Shown here piece by piece: positions 1 to 12,600 of a stretch of 64,000 bases of DNA; within the stretch, counting starts at the first letter, position 1; each line of letters opens with the position of its first letter. The stretch lies in the NCBI GenBank assembly GCA_027627225.1, contig CM051029.1, positions 69,302,578 to 69,366,577 of the forward strand, read 5' to 3'. The notes under the pieces were generated by a model. It saw only the letters and a list, made by a program, of their open reading frames with translations. It ran no database searches and had not been told where the DNA came from. The position numbers and the translations under genes were made by a program. Source of the DNA: Congeria kusceri. Its lineage: Eukaryota; Mollusca; Bivalvia; Myida; Dreissenidae.

Positions 1-178
1 CGTTATTACGAAATAATATTAAGTTTTTACGGAACAATATTGCTAGTTCGAATAAATATAATGATTATATGAATTAACAGAAAGTATTTGCCATGATAAA
101 ATAAGTGTGTCTGTCACGTTAGGGCAGCGAATAAAAACCTTAAGAACAACTAAACATATGTTTGATTTTTATCTGCAG
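1..178. other. Left-edge non-coding sequence
   Basis: AT-rich sequence with no coding signal I can support. It ends in a T-rich run and TCTGCAG at 172-178, which reads as the splice acceptor of the SWIM exon that follows. Confidence 0.4.
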
Positions 179-803
179 GTGCAATGTGCAACAAATTCTT
201 CCCACCACTGTGTGTTACAAATGACCTAGTTGAAGATCAGATGTTAGCATTAAGAATGCTGCACCTATCTAAACAAAGTAACAAATTGCAAACACGTGTA
301 GTAAAAGAAGGTTCGGACAAGAAACGTACAGTTTGGGTAGAACTTACTGACAGTAGCAGTGAAATTGCCCAAACTTTCCAGTTTTGTCCGAAGACGATCT
401 CCGGAATATTACACTTGGCGTTTACCAACTTAAAATGGCCAAATTGTATGTTGATGAACATCGTGATGCTAATTGTGGCTTTTTGATATTTATTAACGCT
501 GACAATAAATTTTTGCTAAAAGCCAAAATACAAAGCCGCCACACTTGTTCAAAAGAATATAGAGTCTATCTCACGTACGACGAGATAGCAGTTAAAACAT
601 ATTATTGTACATGTAGAGCCGGTGCTAGAGTTATAGGAATGTGTTCACATTCTGCAATGGTCATTTGGTATTTGGCGTATGCCCGCCATAACCTACAAGC
701 TGAGTCCAGTGTATCTAAAGACTGGTTTAGCTATATTGCGGATGCCCATACAACACCTGAAACTGTGGATAGTTCAGATGAATCCGATGTGGGCGAGGAA
801 TAG
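179..803 (+). pseudogene. 3' exon of a transposon-derived SWIM zinc-finger protein, frameshifted
   Basis: Seen: after the acceptor TCTGCAG, one frame reads MCNKFFPPLCV and continues to about 370. The next frame then takes over with NFPVLSEDDLRNITLGVYQLK and runs to TAG at 801-803. The second part holds a SWIM zinc-binding pattern, YYCTCRAGARVIGMCSHSA (Cys-x-Cys, spacer, Cys-x-His), followed by WYLAYARH and an acidic tail. Known: in cnidarians and molluscs this segment forms the C-terminal part of multicopy proteins that also carry a DDE-endonuclease region. Inference: the one-base frame change near 361-380 means a decayed copy, an allele or a sequence error. The upstream exons lie outside the window. 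It is either a separate neighbour of the TRANK1-like gene or an insertion in one of its introns. Confidence 0.6.
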
Positions 804-1285
804 GAATCTGTAGTAAACATGTAACAGTTAAATGACGTTTGAATTGTCGTTGTTTTCACATGTATTAGTAGTTGTTATGTTCCAAATGTGATTGTGGTAA
901 TGTAAACTATTTATTACACGTGTAAACAATGAATTACGATTTTGTTTTACAATCTATAACAATATACATATGTGTTATTTTATGTCATATTAGATTGTAC
1001 TTTTGATGCTTTTACGAATCCGTAAAGTAATAGGATTACATGTACTTAAATACTATGTGGCTCGAGGCTGAAGTTGATGTATTATTTTGTTGTATCTTGC
1101 CTCGTACAGAATACTCGATTTTCATTGGTTTAGCAGGGTCACGTGCGGAACTTGTATTATTCCATATTATGTCAGTAGCAGGTTATATCAAGTCAGTAAA
1201 ATCTTTCAAAATAAACATAAATTGGTTAATAACATTTTCGTATGTAGATTAAAGAATGGTACTCGGTAAGATTAAATAGTTACAT
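804..1285. other. Non-coding flank after the SWIM exon
   Basis: AT-rich, no conserved protein and no clear AATAAA close to the stop. The short open frames at 1040-1269 look accidental: hydrophobic or low complexity, with no splice context. Confidence 0.3.
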
Positions 1286-1378
1286 GTCTTTTTACTGATC
1301 CCGTAAGGTGTGCGGCAATGCTCTTGTCCAATATTTTTTTACTGGCCCTGTATCACACCCTACGGTGTCAGTAAGAAG
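1286..1378. repeat. Imperfect inverted repeat
   Basis: The left arm near 1294-1312 (CTGATCCCGTAAGGTGTG) is mirrored near 1354-1372 (CACACCCTACGGTGTCAG) with a few mismatches. This could be the remains of a small foldback or MITE. Confidence 0.4.
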
Positions 1379-1680
1379 TAAGTAACTGACAATACATCAC
1401 ATCGTTTCCAATTGTAAAATCCCATCCCTGCATTATTTTTAATATGCCATTGCGTTGGAATGTAATACACCCAGCACGTGGTAATATACCCGAGCATGGG
1501 CCTAAAAATAGCATCTAAGGTTTCCGTCAATTCCAGATTAGCTAATAATTGATAGTCGATTATTAAAATATATTTAAGAAATCAAAGACGATGTGCGCTT
1601 GGTTTCTGTGTATGACGTCAGATTTTGATAAAAAATAGCAACGTCTGTTTTCCGATAATACCTTGCACATGATTATAATA

Positions 1681-1980
1681 TTTTGTTTGTTTAAGAAATA
1701 TTTTAGATTTAGAGTTGTTTATCGACTAATGAACACCGATTTGGAGTTCTGAAATCAACCACGAGGACGTTAGCCCGAGTGCTTTAATATACCACATCAG
1801 AACAACAAATCGTTTTTTATAAGCCGATAAACAACAATAACGCGAAAACTACTTCGATTCTAACTTGACGTAAAAAATTGTGCACTATTTTTTTCGGGTT
1901 GTTTATGGGTAGTTTAACAATGGAAAATGTTGTTCTTTGTCTACAGAAAACTCTGTGCGTGTCATGTTAGAATATTAAAC
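1681..1980. repeat. Dispersed repeat X, copy 1
   Basis: About 300 bp shared with copy 2 at 2640-2975. Landmarks in the same order are TTTAAGAAATA, GTTGTTTATCG, ACCACGAGG with CGTTAG, CATCAGAAC, AACAACAATAACGCGAAAA, GATTCTAAC, and TTCTTTGTCTA with ATGTTAGAAT. Internal GTTGTTTATCG and CGATAAACAAC form an inverted pair, as in a foldback element. Confidence 0.55.
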
Positions 1981-2639
1981 TATGTATGACTAGTTTGCTC
2001 TTTGAATAACAGTATACTTGTTCGGTATAATGAAATAAATATCAAAGGCTTCGGTTGACGTTATTCATCTAGGGGCGCAATATTGACATTAACACAGAAT
2101 AGCCCATGATATTTATATAATATACTTTTAGAATATTCCAACAAATATGCACGAGGAAATCGTGACATCATTCACTTAACTGCGAAGGAGCACAATATCT
2201 CAATAGCCAAGTTACCTCGCGCATTAGGAAATAGTGCGTTTACACGTTGTCTGCAGTGATTTGTCGGAGTTTTTGAAAAAAAGGTGTCATACTTTAATAC
2301 TAAAGCGTATTGAAGGCAATGTTTATTCGACTTAGATTTTGATGATTTTTAAGAGATAAACGATTCATTGAAATCTGACATGTATTTAAAGGACTTTAAT
2401 TGGATAGCTAACTCGGTTATATTTATGTTTAAGTTAGGTTAGTGTGTCTGACTTTTCGTGTGTTTGTATGCATATGGAAGTGTATATTACTGTTATATAT
2501 ACTATATACTGTGTTGTGCACCATGGCACACAAGTGAGATAAAGATATAGTGTATTGTAGTAAGCTTCTCGTCCGTGTTATTATGCAATGTGCTATTAAT
2601 AACACAATGTTTTCATTTTACATGTTTTATTTGCATAAA

Positions 2640-2975
2640 CTTTTTTTTAATTTAAGAAATAATTTTTGACGTATCGTTGTTTATCCGCCAATAAACAACA
2701 ATTTGAAGTTATGATACGTTGGAATTAAACCACGAGGGCGTTAGTCACGCATCAGAACGACAAAGAGGTGTTTATTGGCTGATAATCAACGATAATGCGA
2801 AAATTATTTAGATTCTAACATGATTTGACATATGTTTGCAATTGTAATTGCAACTAATTTTTTACTATGGTTTGCTCAGCATCAGGATTTATTTTTGCTG
2901 TGTTTATTGGGTATTTAACAACGATAATTACGTTCTTTGTCTATAGAAAAATTAGCGAGTATCATGTTAGAATTT
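2640..2975. repeat. Dispersed repeat X, copy 2
   Basis: Diverged second copy of the element at 1681-1980 in the same orientation, with the same landmarks in the same order. The surrounding 804-3492 stretch shows no exon I can support. Confidence 0.55.
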
Positions 2976-3492
2976 AATATAATTGTTCATAACACATGTT
3001 CTGGTAGAATATGAAACACTCGTGTTTCATTCTATACACATGTACTTATTCATTTTTATATTGGATTTAGTGCTGTCTAAATATCAAATTCATACAAACA
3101 TATCTATATCAAACGAATGTCGTCGTAGTTTTATGATTATTCATATATTCTATTACATTTGTTTATGTTACAAAACCAGATTCAGATGTGTATACAAATG
3201 AACAAAATTAAAAATATAATAGACATAAAATGTATTCAATTCAGTGGTTTCATATATTTGGTTACCATGGTAATGTAAGTTGGTGTATGCATATAAAACT
3301 TTTTAAAATGATTAAATGAATAATAGTTGTGACCAAAACAATTGTTCTTGTTCATTTTTTTACATGGGGCCAAAATCGGCCCTTACAGTCCCTACTCCTT
3401 TGATGATAATATACTTAAACAAAATAAAAACACAAAATGTGTTGATTGGCGAAATAACATAGGCTGTTGTATCATGTCAATAATATATTCAG

Positions 3493-3633
3493 TGTTTGAT
3501 GTTTTAATGGCTTGTTTCCTGTGTGATCTTAGTGTGGCAGTGAGAAATTCTGAGGGCAAGCATCCAGTTGAATACCTGGACAGATCATGTCCTGGGTTTG
3601 TCTTCGATATCTTCTTCAAACCAGCAGATCCAA
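3493..3633 (+). CDS. TRANK1: TRANK1-like exon 1 of the window (end of an ankyrin module)
   Basis: Contains VRNSEGKHPVEYL, the second half of an ankyrin repeat, aligning with VRNQSGKVALDYL of exon 8 and VNTEGKLPQDYI of exon 15. I chose the acceptor TATTCAG at 3486-3492 because it gives the same length and phase as exon 8. The acceptor TCTTAG at 3532 also keeps the frame but gives a shorter exon. Donor GTAAGT at 3634, exit phase 1. It must be preceded by exons outside or unseen in the window. Confidence 0.7.
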
Positions 3634-6600
3634 GTAAGTTTTAGATACTGTGTTTAGCCCATGTGTTGAGTAAAGCATGTAATGTTGAAGAGCTTTTGTC
3701 TTGAACTCCATTCAATTGCAAAAGTGTTAGTGTTTGGCCCTTTTCATATTTACATTCTGACGTCAGAAATGTATTTTGTATAACCATAAATGTAGTTTAC
3801 ACACGTTTCTTTACAAAGCAGAATAGCGCAGTTGGTTGAAGCGCTGTCTACTGTCATTTCGTAGTAAGGCTCCTAAATTGCGAGTTTGATGCCAGTTTGG
3901 GGTTTTAAGTTTTCAAACAATTTTGCAGATATTTTAAATCTAATATCTCACTATGTGTTATATTATTTATTCTTTATTTAATGTACATGTTCATAGTATA
4001 GTGCATCTCTGTAATCTAATATCATTTATAGTGCAATAGGAAACCAATTGTTCATTGACATAGTCTCGTTAAGTTGAAATATACATAAAGCTTTAATATG
4101 GTACTAATTATTTTATGTTCTTGTCTAGATGTGCCATGAAAAAGTATGGCAGCAGTTGTTGTAACCTTTGATGACGACTGATATATTAGCCTGTGCAGCC
4201 CGCACAGGCTAATCCGAGACAACACTCTCCGCCTACAGTGGAATTATGTTTAGAAGAGACTTCCTTGAAACAGAAAATACCATAAAAGCGGAAGGTGGCG
4301 TCCCAGATTAGCCTGTGCAGATTGCACAGGCTAATCCAGGATGACACCTTTCGTGCATGCATTAAGCCTGATTTTCCTACGACACGCCTCATTTGTTTAT
4401 CATTTGCTACACTAATCAATGCCCCGATCTTTCAATGGCGTACTGTCCTTGAATGAGCATGAATATGTGTCTGATTGCATCAAAGGTCAGCGGTTATCAT
4501 TTTATTTCATGTGTTAAAATCTTATGTTATTTCAGGCAAAATCATTGAAGACATCTACAGTTTTAAAACAAGGGGCAATGAAAGCTTCAAGGCAGGGGAC
4601 ACATACGTGGCCTTGGATTGCTATACAAATGCTATTGAGCTTCTCAACTCCATGACAGAAAAGGTTGCAGTTCATAAGGTAATTCTGGGCCCTGAAAACT
4701 TAAGTAAATTTCTTAAAATCATTAATCTCCTTAAGTCTGTGGCTGGTTCATTTAAAGTTTATTTTGTTTTCAATTGTTTTATTGTGGTAAATAATCAACA
4801 GGTGCTTCTTATTAAACTGGATTTCAAGTATAAAACATTGGTTTAAACAAGGAAAATTGTATTTGATTTTTTCACTTAAGTATGACTTAAGTGATGATTT
4901 TCCTTAGGAGCTTTGTGGATATGACCTGACGTTATACAATATGGTACAAAACATTGAAAGGAGCACTCTGTGATGGAGAAGTAGTATTATGGGTATTATG
5001 GACATGGTATCCACCTTGTGATCAGGTCCCGTGTTCCAAAAACAAGTTAAGCCTGATTTTCGGGTTCAAGATCAACTTGAGCCAGATATATCAGGATAAC
5101 GCTCAAAAATGGTGTTCTCTAAAAACCTGGATCAATTTTATTTTTTTTTCAAATATATGAACTCCTCTCAGCATACTTTTGCAATTTGACAGGAAGGTTT
5201 TAATCAAAGCCTAACAAATAGTTCTGGTTATTTTATCTAGAAGAAAATTTATTTCCAAAATTAAATATTTTGAGATTCCGCTCATTTGAGCTGGAAAATC
5301 AAGATCAGCTAAGATTGATCTTGATCCTAAAGTTAATCCTTTGTGAATACAAGGCCAGGAGATCGTGAGTTTTATTTCTACTCTGGGAGCAATCTTATTA
5401 TCTTACCCGTAAGACACCAAGTACTGGTTCTTACCAGAAAACCCACTCAAAATTGTCTGAATAAGCTCATGGCCATCAACACAATCTAGCTACAATAGTC
5501 CAGTTTAAACTCAAGCTCAATGTCAAATATGTTGTTTTGCTTTTTAACTAAATTTTTGGAAGAAATATTTCGGGTATTAGATTGGCGTATGTTGTTGGGC
5601 GGATGGGCGGGCGTAGTTGCGGCGTCATCCTCTATATGTTTCTGCTCTCTAACTCGAGAATGGATTGAGCTATTGTAATGATACCTTATAGCAAAACCTC
5701 ACTTGGGATTGCATATGGGGTGGGTGGGGTCAAGATGTACATGTAGGTAACTGTTACTAAAAATAGTACAATGGTTTCTGCTCAATAACTTGAGAACGCA
5801 TTGAGGTATTTAAATGAAACTTAATATATAGATGCCTTATATCTTGACCAAGCTTGGGATTGCATATGGGATGGGTGGGGTCAAGGTCACCAGTACTAAA
5901 AATAGAAAAACAGTTTCCCCTCAATAACTTAAGAATGCATTCAGATATTTTAAAAGAAACTTAATACATAGATACCTTATATCGAGACCTCACGATTGCG
6001 TATGGGGTGGGTGGTGTCAAGGTCACTGTTACTAAAAATCGTAAAACAGTTTTATCAATAACATGAAAATGAATTGAGATACTTCAATGAAACTTCATAA
6101 ATCGATACCTTATACCAAGACCTCACTTGGGATTGCGTATGGGGTGGGTGGGGTCAAGGTTGACATCACCATTACTAAAAATAAAAAAACGGTTTCCACT
6201 CAATAGCTTGAGAACACATTGAGATATTTTAATGAAACTTCATACATATATATCTTATATCTAGACCAAGATCATATATCTAGACCAAGCTTGGGATTGC
6301 ATATGGGGTGGGTGGGGTCAAGGTCACCATTACTAAAAATAGACGAACAGTTTCTGCTCATTAGCTTGAGAAGACATTAAGATATTTTAATGAAACTTCA
6401 TATGTTTATACCGTATATCTAGACCTCACTTGGGATTGCATATGGGGTTGGTGGGGTCAAGGTCAAGGTCACCATTACTAAATGTTTTATTTTTGTGCTG
6501 ACTTTAATGCATTCTGTTTAAAAAATTTGGTTTTAGTGGAATGTCCATGTTTCTTGGTCACTTTTTGATATTCTAAAAAATAAACAGCCTGTTTGTCAAA

Positions 6601-9600
6601 AATCATAGCTGCAAATATGAAATAAAATATAAGAGGAGAAAAATAAACATTTACTACCAGTATTCATTTGGTAATTTTAATGTTGATATTGTTTTTCAAT
6701 GTAGAACACTTAAATGACATTATTTTTAAGTAAGTCAGTCTAGGAATAAAACTTCATTATTTGCCCAAGATATTATCATGAAATGTAACATGCAGTAACA
6801 CATATTTCTTATTATTACAAAAGGAGATTTTTATAATGAAAAGTGGACTGTTTTGGGCACAAAAAATCAACAACAATTTACATGTTCATCATAACCAACT
6901 CTGCAAAGGTATAATGCTCTAATTACCATGCTTTTTAATTTTTTTTTTGCTGTTCTACTGATTTAAGCATGATATGTGAATTGGAAATCAAGATTGATCT
7001 TTTCAGATGGGTGGTCATGAGATTGCGGTGCTGTATGGAAACAGAGCCGAGTGCTTTCTGAAGCTGGGTTATTACCAGGAAGCGCATGCTGACGCCTTGC
7101 AAAGTGTATCAATTGATGGACACTGGTATAAGGTATTGGAGAACTCCCATTAGTTAGTCATTATCCTTTATGAAAACAAAAACATATTTCAGGTTTGTAC
7201 ACAATTTGACAAAATTCTAAGCTCTAAGTACATGCCAAACAGGTACATTAGATAAACATTAAATAATTTTATTTGAAGGTTGGTCACCCTTCATTTGTAT
7301 GCAACAAAACAGTTAAAACTGATTTCTAAATGTGCCTTCATGTAGATATTGCAAATCATAAATGTTAATAGAAAATAAAAGATAGTTATCTAGCTTTTGA
7401 AAAACTATTTAATAATCATGCAAGCACCAATTATATGTATGACAGATGCATATATATGCTTAGTTTGATTGCGGTGGCTTCAATGATTAGGGGGCCTATT
7501 AGCTTTATATATTACTTTTTGTTGTGTCGCCTGAAAATGCGTTTAATAGGTGACAAATAAGAAGAGAAATAAGGCTTGTGCAGACAATAACTTGAGAAGT
7601 GTTTATGCAATCATCATGAAACTTTAGGGAACTGTTAGTAGGCATAAAAAGAAGGTTAAGTTTAGTTTTCAGCATAATTGCTGTTATCTTACTTGAGTTA
7701 TACCACGCCAGGCGACACATCCGACTCATGGAGTTCTAGTCTCTTTTTTTAAGCTTCAAAAAACCATTCTCTAATTTAACAGATAATATTTTGAGATAAA
7801 TTATTGATTTTTGCAAATGTTTAAAATCATTGTTATGCGTTTTCATTTACAGATAATGAAATGTATCCATTTAATTTCAAATATTGGGAATATGACAGTG
7901 TTTGTTTCAGATAAATACTTATGACATACATGTAGAGCAACTATGACAGGCTCATTTAATCTGTATTGCCATTTTTGCAGGCTCATATCCGTGTAGGCAG
8001 AGCATTGAAAGGTCTGAAGGAGGTGATGATGTCAGTGCAGGCGTTTTGCAATGCTTACCATTGCTCTATATCGGAAGACAAAGTCAAGGTTGAAATCCTA
8101 GTAGAGCTTACATCTCTGCTACAAACACTTAGTAAGCATATATTTTTAACAAAATTTTTCGAAGAAAAATTTCGGTTATTAGATTGGGGTATGTTGTTTT
8201 TTGGCGGGCGGGCATAGTGGCGGCGTCAACTTTTCCTTTCCGCTCTCTAGCTCGGGAACGGATTGAGCTATTGTAATGAAACTTCATACCTAGAGGTTAC
8301 AATATACTAATTCCGATCCTTATGTAATTTAATGTAAAAGCGATAACTTTAACCAAAAATAAATGCAACATTTTGCACATCGGGACCCTCAAAACCATAC
8401 CTTTTCTCAAAGAGCTTTTCAAGTGCTTCGATTATATGGGGTGCCTGAGTCAAATTGTGTACTTAATTTATAGAAATCAGTCAAAATACAATGCAATAGA
8501 GATAAATATTGTATAAACGTGTTCATTTTTGGTTTTAGCATGATTTAGTGTGCTGCAAGATTCACAAGACGGGTTTCCGTACTTTTTTTCTTTTCTTTTT
8601 ACTTGAAAAAGCCGTTTTCGCTGTAAAAATCGTAATGCACATTAAAATCATGATATGCCGTGTCACCCTAATTTCGTGGGTCTTATTTACGATTGTGATG
8701 CATGCGCGTTAATACATTCTGTTATCTCACCACTGAGTTGGATAAAACACAATTTGCAATGTCCTCTTTGCAAACAAAGTAATTAAAAGACCGATTTTTG
8801 TTGCTATTTCATGTATATAGTAAGTTATTGTACCTGACCCTTCTGATCTGTATCGTTTGGAAGCTTCTCATAATTTCGTGGGTTCTGATTGGCCGGCCTA
8901 CTTTGGTTGTGAAAGAGTGTTTACAGCATCGATTTAGTTTCACTTTGTATGTGCTGAACCCTGTGCTGATCAACAAACGAAAATCTTGGTGAAAACTAGC
9001 GTTTTTGAAAATTTTATCATTATAAATACACAGTCCTCATCATACTTTTTAAAAGGTAACAAAATAGGCCTAACGAAATCTACACACTTGTTCAATTTTG
9101 GTTGTGTAGGTTTAACTTTAGGCTTCATGAATCTATAAATATTCTACTGCATTGTGTTATTTATTGTTCTTAAATATTAAATAAATGATAAAATTGCACG
9201 CAGCGATTCATGGGTAGAAATGCTAACTTAAGTTAAAAGTTTGAAAATGTCAGTCAAATTTAGGGAATGGGGATTGTTTATGATTTTTTTTTACTGAAAA
9301 TAGCATAATACCATTGAGAAATAAAAACAAGGGAGATAATCATGCATGTGCAATTATCCTTGGAAAACTGTTCTAAATATACGACTTTTATATAACGAAA
9401 TGTCATGAATTTAATTCCAAACTAGTTGTTGGGTAGTGAATAATTTGTGTATTTAATTAATTGGTGATTTAAATGACAAAGTCACTCACTGGCTGACATT
9501 TAATATGATTTCCTTTTCAGATACTACAAAATATACAATTAAGTTAACAGTTATAATAATTCGGACAATGTTTTCGGATGCACGAGCGAAATTCTATTAG

Positions 9601-12600
9601 TTTCAAACGGCCACGAAATTATGGTAACCCACGAAATTATGGTAATTAAGCATATTCATCGCATTTTTTTCCATGAAACATATTACAGCCAATTAAACCA
9701 CACAGTAACATGGTGATTTTATGTACACATTGCCCCTTTAGTGCCGCTCCCTGTTTTGTGTTTAGGTTACAATATACTAATTCCAATCGTTATGTAATTT
9801 AATGTGAAAGCGATAACTTTAACCAAAAATAAATGCAACATTTTGCACATAGGGACCCTCAAAACCATACCTTTTCTTATTAAGAGCATTCTAAGCTGAA
9901 TTGATTCAAGCAATAAAAAAGGTATGTCATGCATTATGTAAGAAAGATTTAGACACTAAACCAGGGTTTGCGCTGTCGATCGCCACTGTCGCCAAATGCG
10001 ACAAAATCGCAAAAGTGGCGACAAATTTTCAAGCTTGGCGATTTTTCTGGCGACAGCGTTCTTTGTCTGAATTATTTACAATTGAAATGACGTAAGCGAC
10101 ATTTTAGTCTAAGCGGTCTTGCTGACTTGGTTAACCTCGACAGTTATCGTGCATGTATTGATTTTTAGTGATGCAAGCGGTACGATTGAATTAACTGAAG
10201 CATGAAACTGAATGCGTTTTGATAAGGTGATAACATGCGACTAATTATATGGCCCAAGGCAATTTTAATTGCATGTAGAACAAACAGCTTTTTCATTAAT
10301 CGTCGATACCCGCAATTAATAGAAATGTGCCATGTTTGTAACAGATTAAGGACGCGATCAGGCAATAATTAGAAATCAAACATAGTAAGTATGCAGTGTT
10401 GGCAACACGTTCATGTTTAAATAAGCAAAAGGCCATAATTAAACAGTTTGTGACGATAATCGGTATGAAATGTTGAATTTAAAAAATGAAAATTCACTTT
10501 TCAAAATGGTTAGTTCAGTCATAAATACTCCTTGTAAAAACGTTTTTAGATTCTGATGACGTCTCTTCTCCATCTGATATGCTCAAACTTCAAAATTCTT
10601 CAGTGAAAAGAAAATATGAAGACTGTTTGTAGTTGGAATTCTTTTGGTCTATGAACAAAATATATATAGACTACTAATTGATGTCTTCTGTATATTTTCA
10701 GTTTCCTTTCCAGTGTACCTTTCCTTGCCTAAATTATGCCATTGTATTTAAATGTGTATATTCATTAATATATATCTTATAATATTATTTATAAGTAAAA
10801 TAGTAACATTTATACATTGTTACATGTTTATTTAAAAAAAAATAATGATGATGTTAGTACACATATTAATAGTGCAGTGCTAATATATTTCATGCTGCAA
10901 CCATTACGAACCATGGACATGTTCTATTGCACTTGTGTTGTAGGTGTATAATAATGTATTAAATATATTTATAAAATAAATATATTTATTGAGTAATTGG
11001 AAATGTGTTTTTAATTATTTATATCATAATTTTATGTTAATCATAATTGTCATTCATAAATTGGGCAATGTAGACTTTAGTTAACTGTAAATTTAGATAG
11101 AGATTAGTATTTTGATTAGTAGTCGATACGTAGAGTAGAAAGTTGAACTGTTTTTACTAACATAATAATACTTTAATTGACAAATTCACGCATGACATTC
11201 ACTCAACTGTATCTTAGTACATGAACTTCTTGGTCAAATGTAATTCGTTACATTTGATTCGAGAAGTTAACATTGTATATTTATGATATTTCATCGTAAA
11301 TATAATCCATTTATAGGTAACTATAACATTTTATATATTTTTCTATTGATATATGTTATTTGTATTTTGTATTTGTTTTGTTATAATATTTTTAGTTAAT
11401 TATCTTATCGTCGGAACACATTGTCTTGAAATATTGTTGTAATTGTTTAAAAGGTCATTCGTTACATTTGATTCGAGAAGTTAACATTGTATATTTATGA
11501 TATTTCATCGTAAATATAATCCATTTATAGAAACTGTATCCTGACTTCGTTGTTGTTGTCGAAAGAACCCGATAACGCTAAAGTCGGCAACACTTGTATA
11601 AGAAATATGCTATGTTTTGTTACTTGTTAAATTGAATGTTATTGAAGTAAATTGATTAAAGAGATATATGATGTTTTGTTTATTTATTGTATTTTTCATT
11701 AGGAATAATTATTAATGCGTTACAGTAAAAATTATATGTGAAAATATAAGATATATATATTATAGTTATATATAGTATGCCACAGGAACATCTCTAACTT
11801 AAAAATTATGTGCGACGCTTAATTGGCTCAAAGTTTTCAAATTTGGCAAAAAAAAGTGGCGACAACTTTTCAAAAGCCAGAGGGCACCCTGTAAACAAAG
11901 TTGACTGTTTTATCACCATCTTTTTAGCGGCTACTTTCTAGTTGAATGTAACCCGCCTCAGTGCAAGTGTCATACTGTAGTCTCCAATCTTAAAACATAG
12001 TGATTTATTTGTGCATACCAATGCTTACCCTACCAACGTCTCCAAAAAAGAATATCAAAGCAAGTGTCTAAAGCTAAAAACATGTCTTCGAGTTAAACTT
12101 GTTGATTTATTTTGAGAGTACAGTCCTACATGACTTATTTATTTATTGTATTGTAACCTAGATACCTTATATTGAGGCCTAGCTTGGGATTGCATATTGT
12201 GTGGGTGGGGTCAAGGTCACTGTTACTAAAATAGAAAAACAGTTTCTGCTCAGTAGCCTGAAAACGCATCAAGATATTTTAATGAAACTTCATACATAGA
12301 TACCTTATATCGAGACGTTGCGTGGGATTGCATTTGGGGGGGTGGGGTTAAGGTCACCCTTACTAAAAATAGAAAAATGGTTTCGGCTCAATAGCTTGAG
12401 AACGCAATGAGATATTTTAATGACACTTCATACATATATACCTTATATTGAGACCTCACTTCGGATTGCATATGGGGTGGGTGGGGTCAAGGTCACCATT
12501 ACTAAAAATAGAAAAATGGTTTTTGCTCAGTGACATGAGAATGCATTGAGATACTTTAATGGAACTTCATGCATAGATACCTTATATCGAGGCCTCACTT

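Larger units (their letters stand above)
8295..12158. mobile_element. DNA transposon with GGTTACAATA ends, about 3.9 kb, non-coding
   Basis: The left end GGTTACAATATACTAATTCC and right end TATTGTATTGTAACC form an inverted terminal match of about 10 bp. TAGA flanks both sides (8291-8294 and 12159-12162), and removing the element restores a normal family A unit. A second copy of the left 110 bp lies at 9763-9872, so the element is duplicated or itself nested. No transposase reading frame is visible. The superfamily is uncertain; 4-bp target duplications occur in several. Confidence 0.65.

Noticed and set aside
3824..3893. Functional tRNA gene
   Set aside because: Only the A-box is good; acceptor and T arms do not form.
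4186..4419. Antisense open frame of 77 codons
   Set aside because: It is coded by the hairpin MITE.
9901..10095. Small gene at 9901-10095
   Set aside because: It crosses the left end of the CAGGGT element; its sequence is the element's own subterminal repeats.
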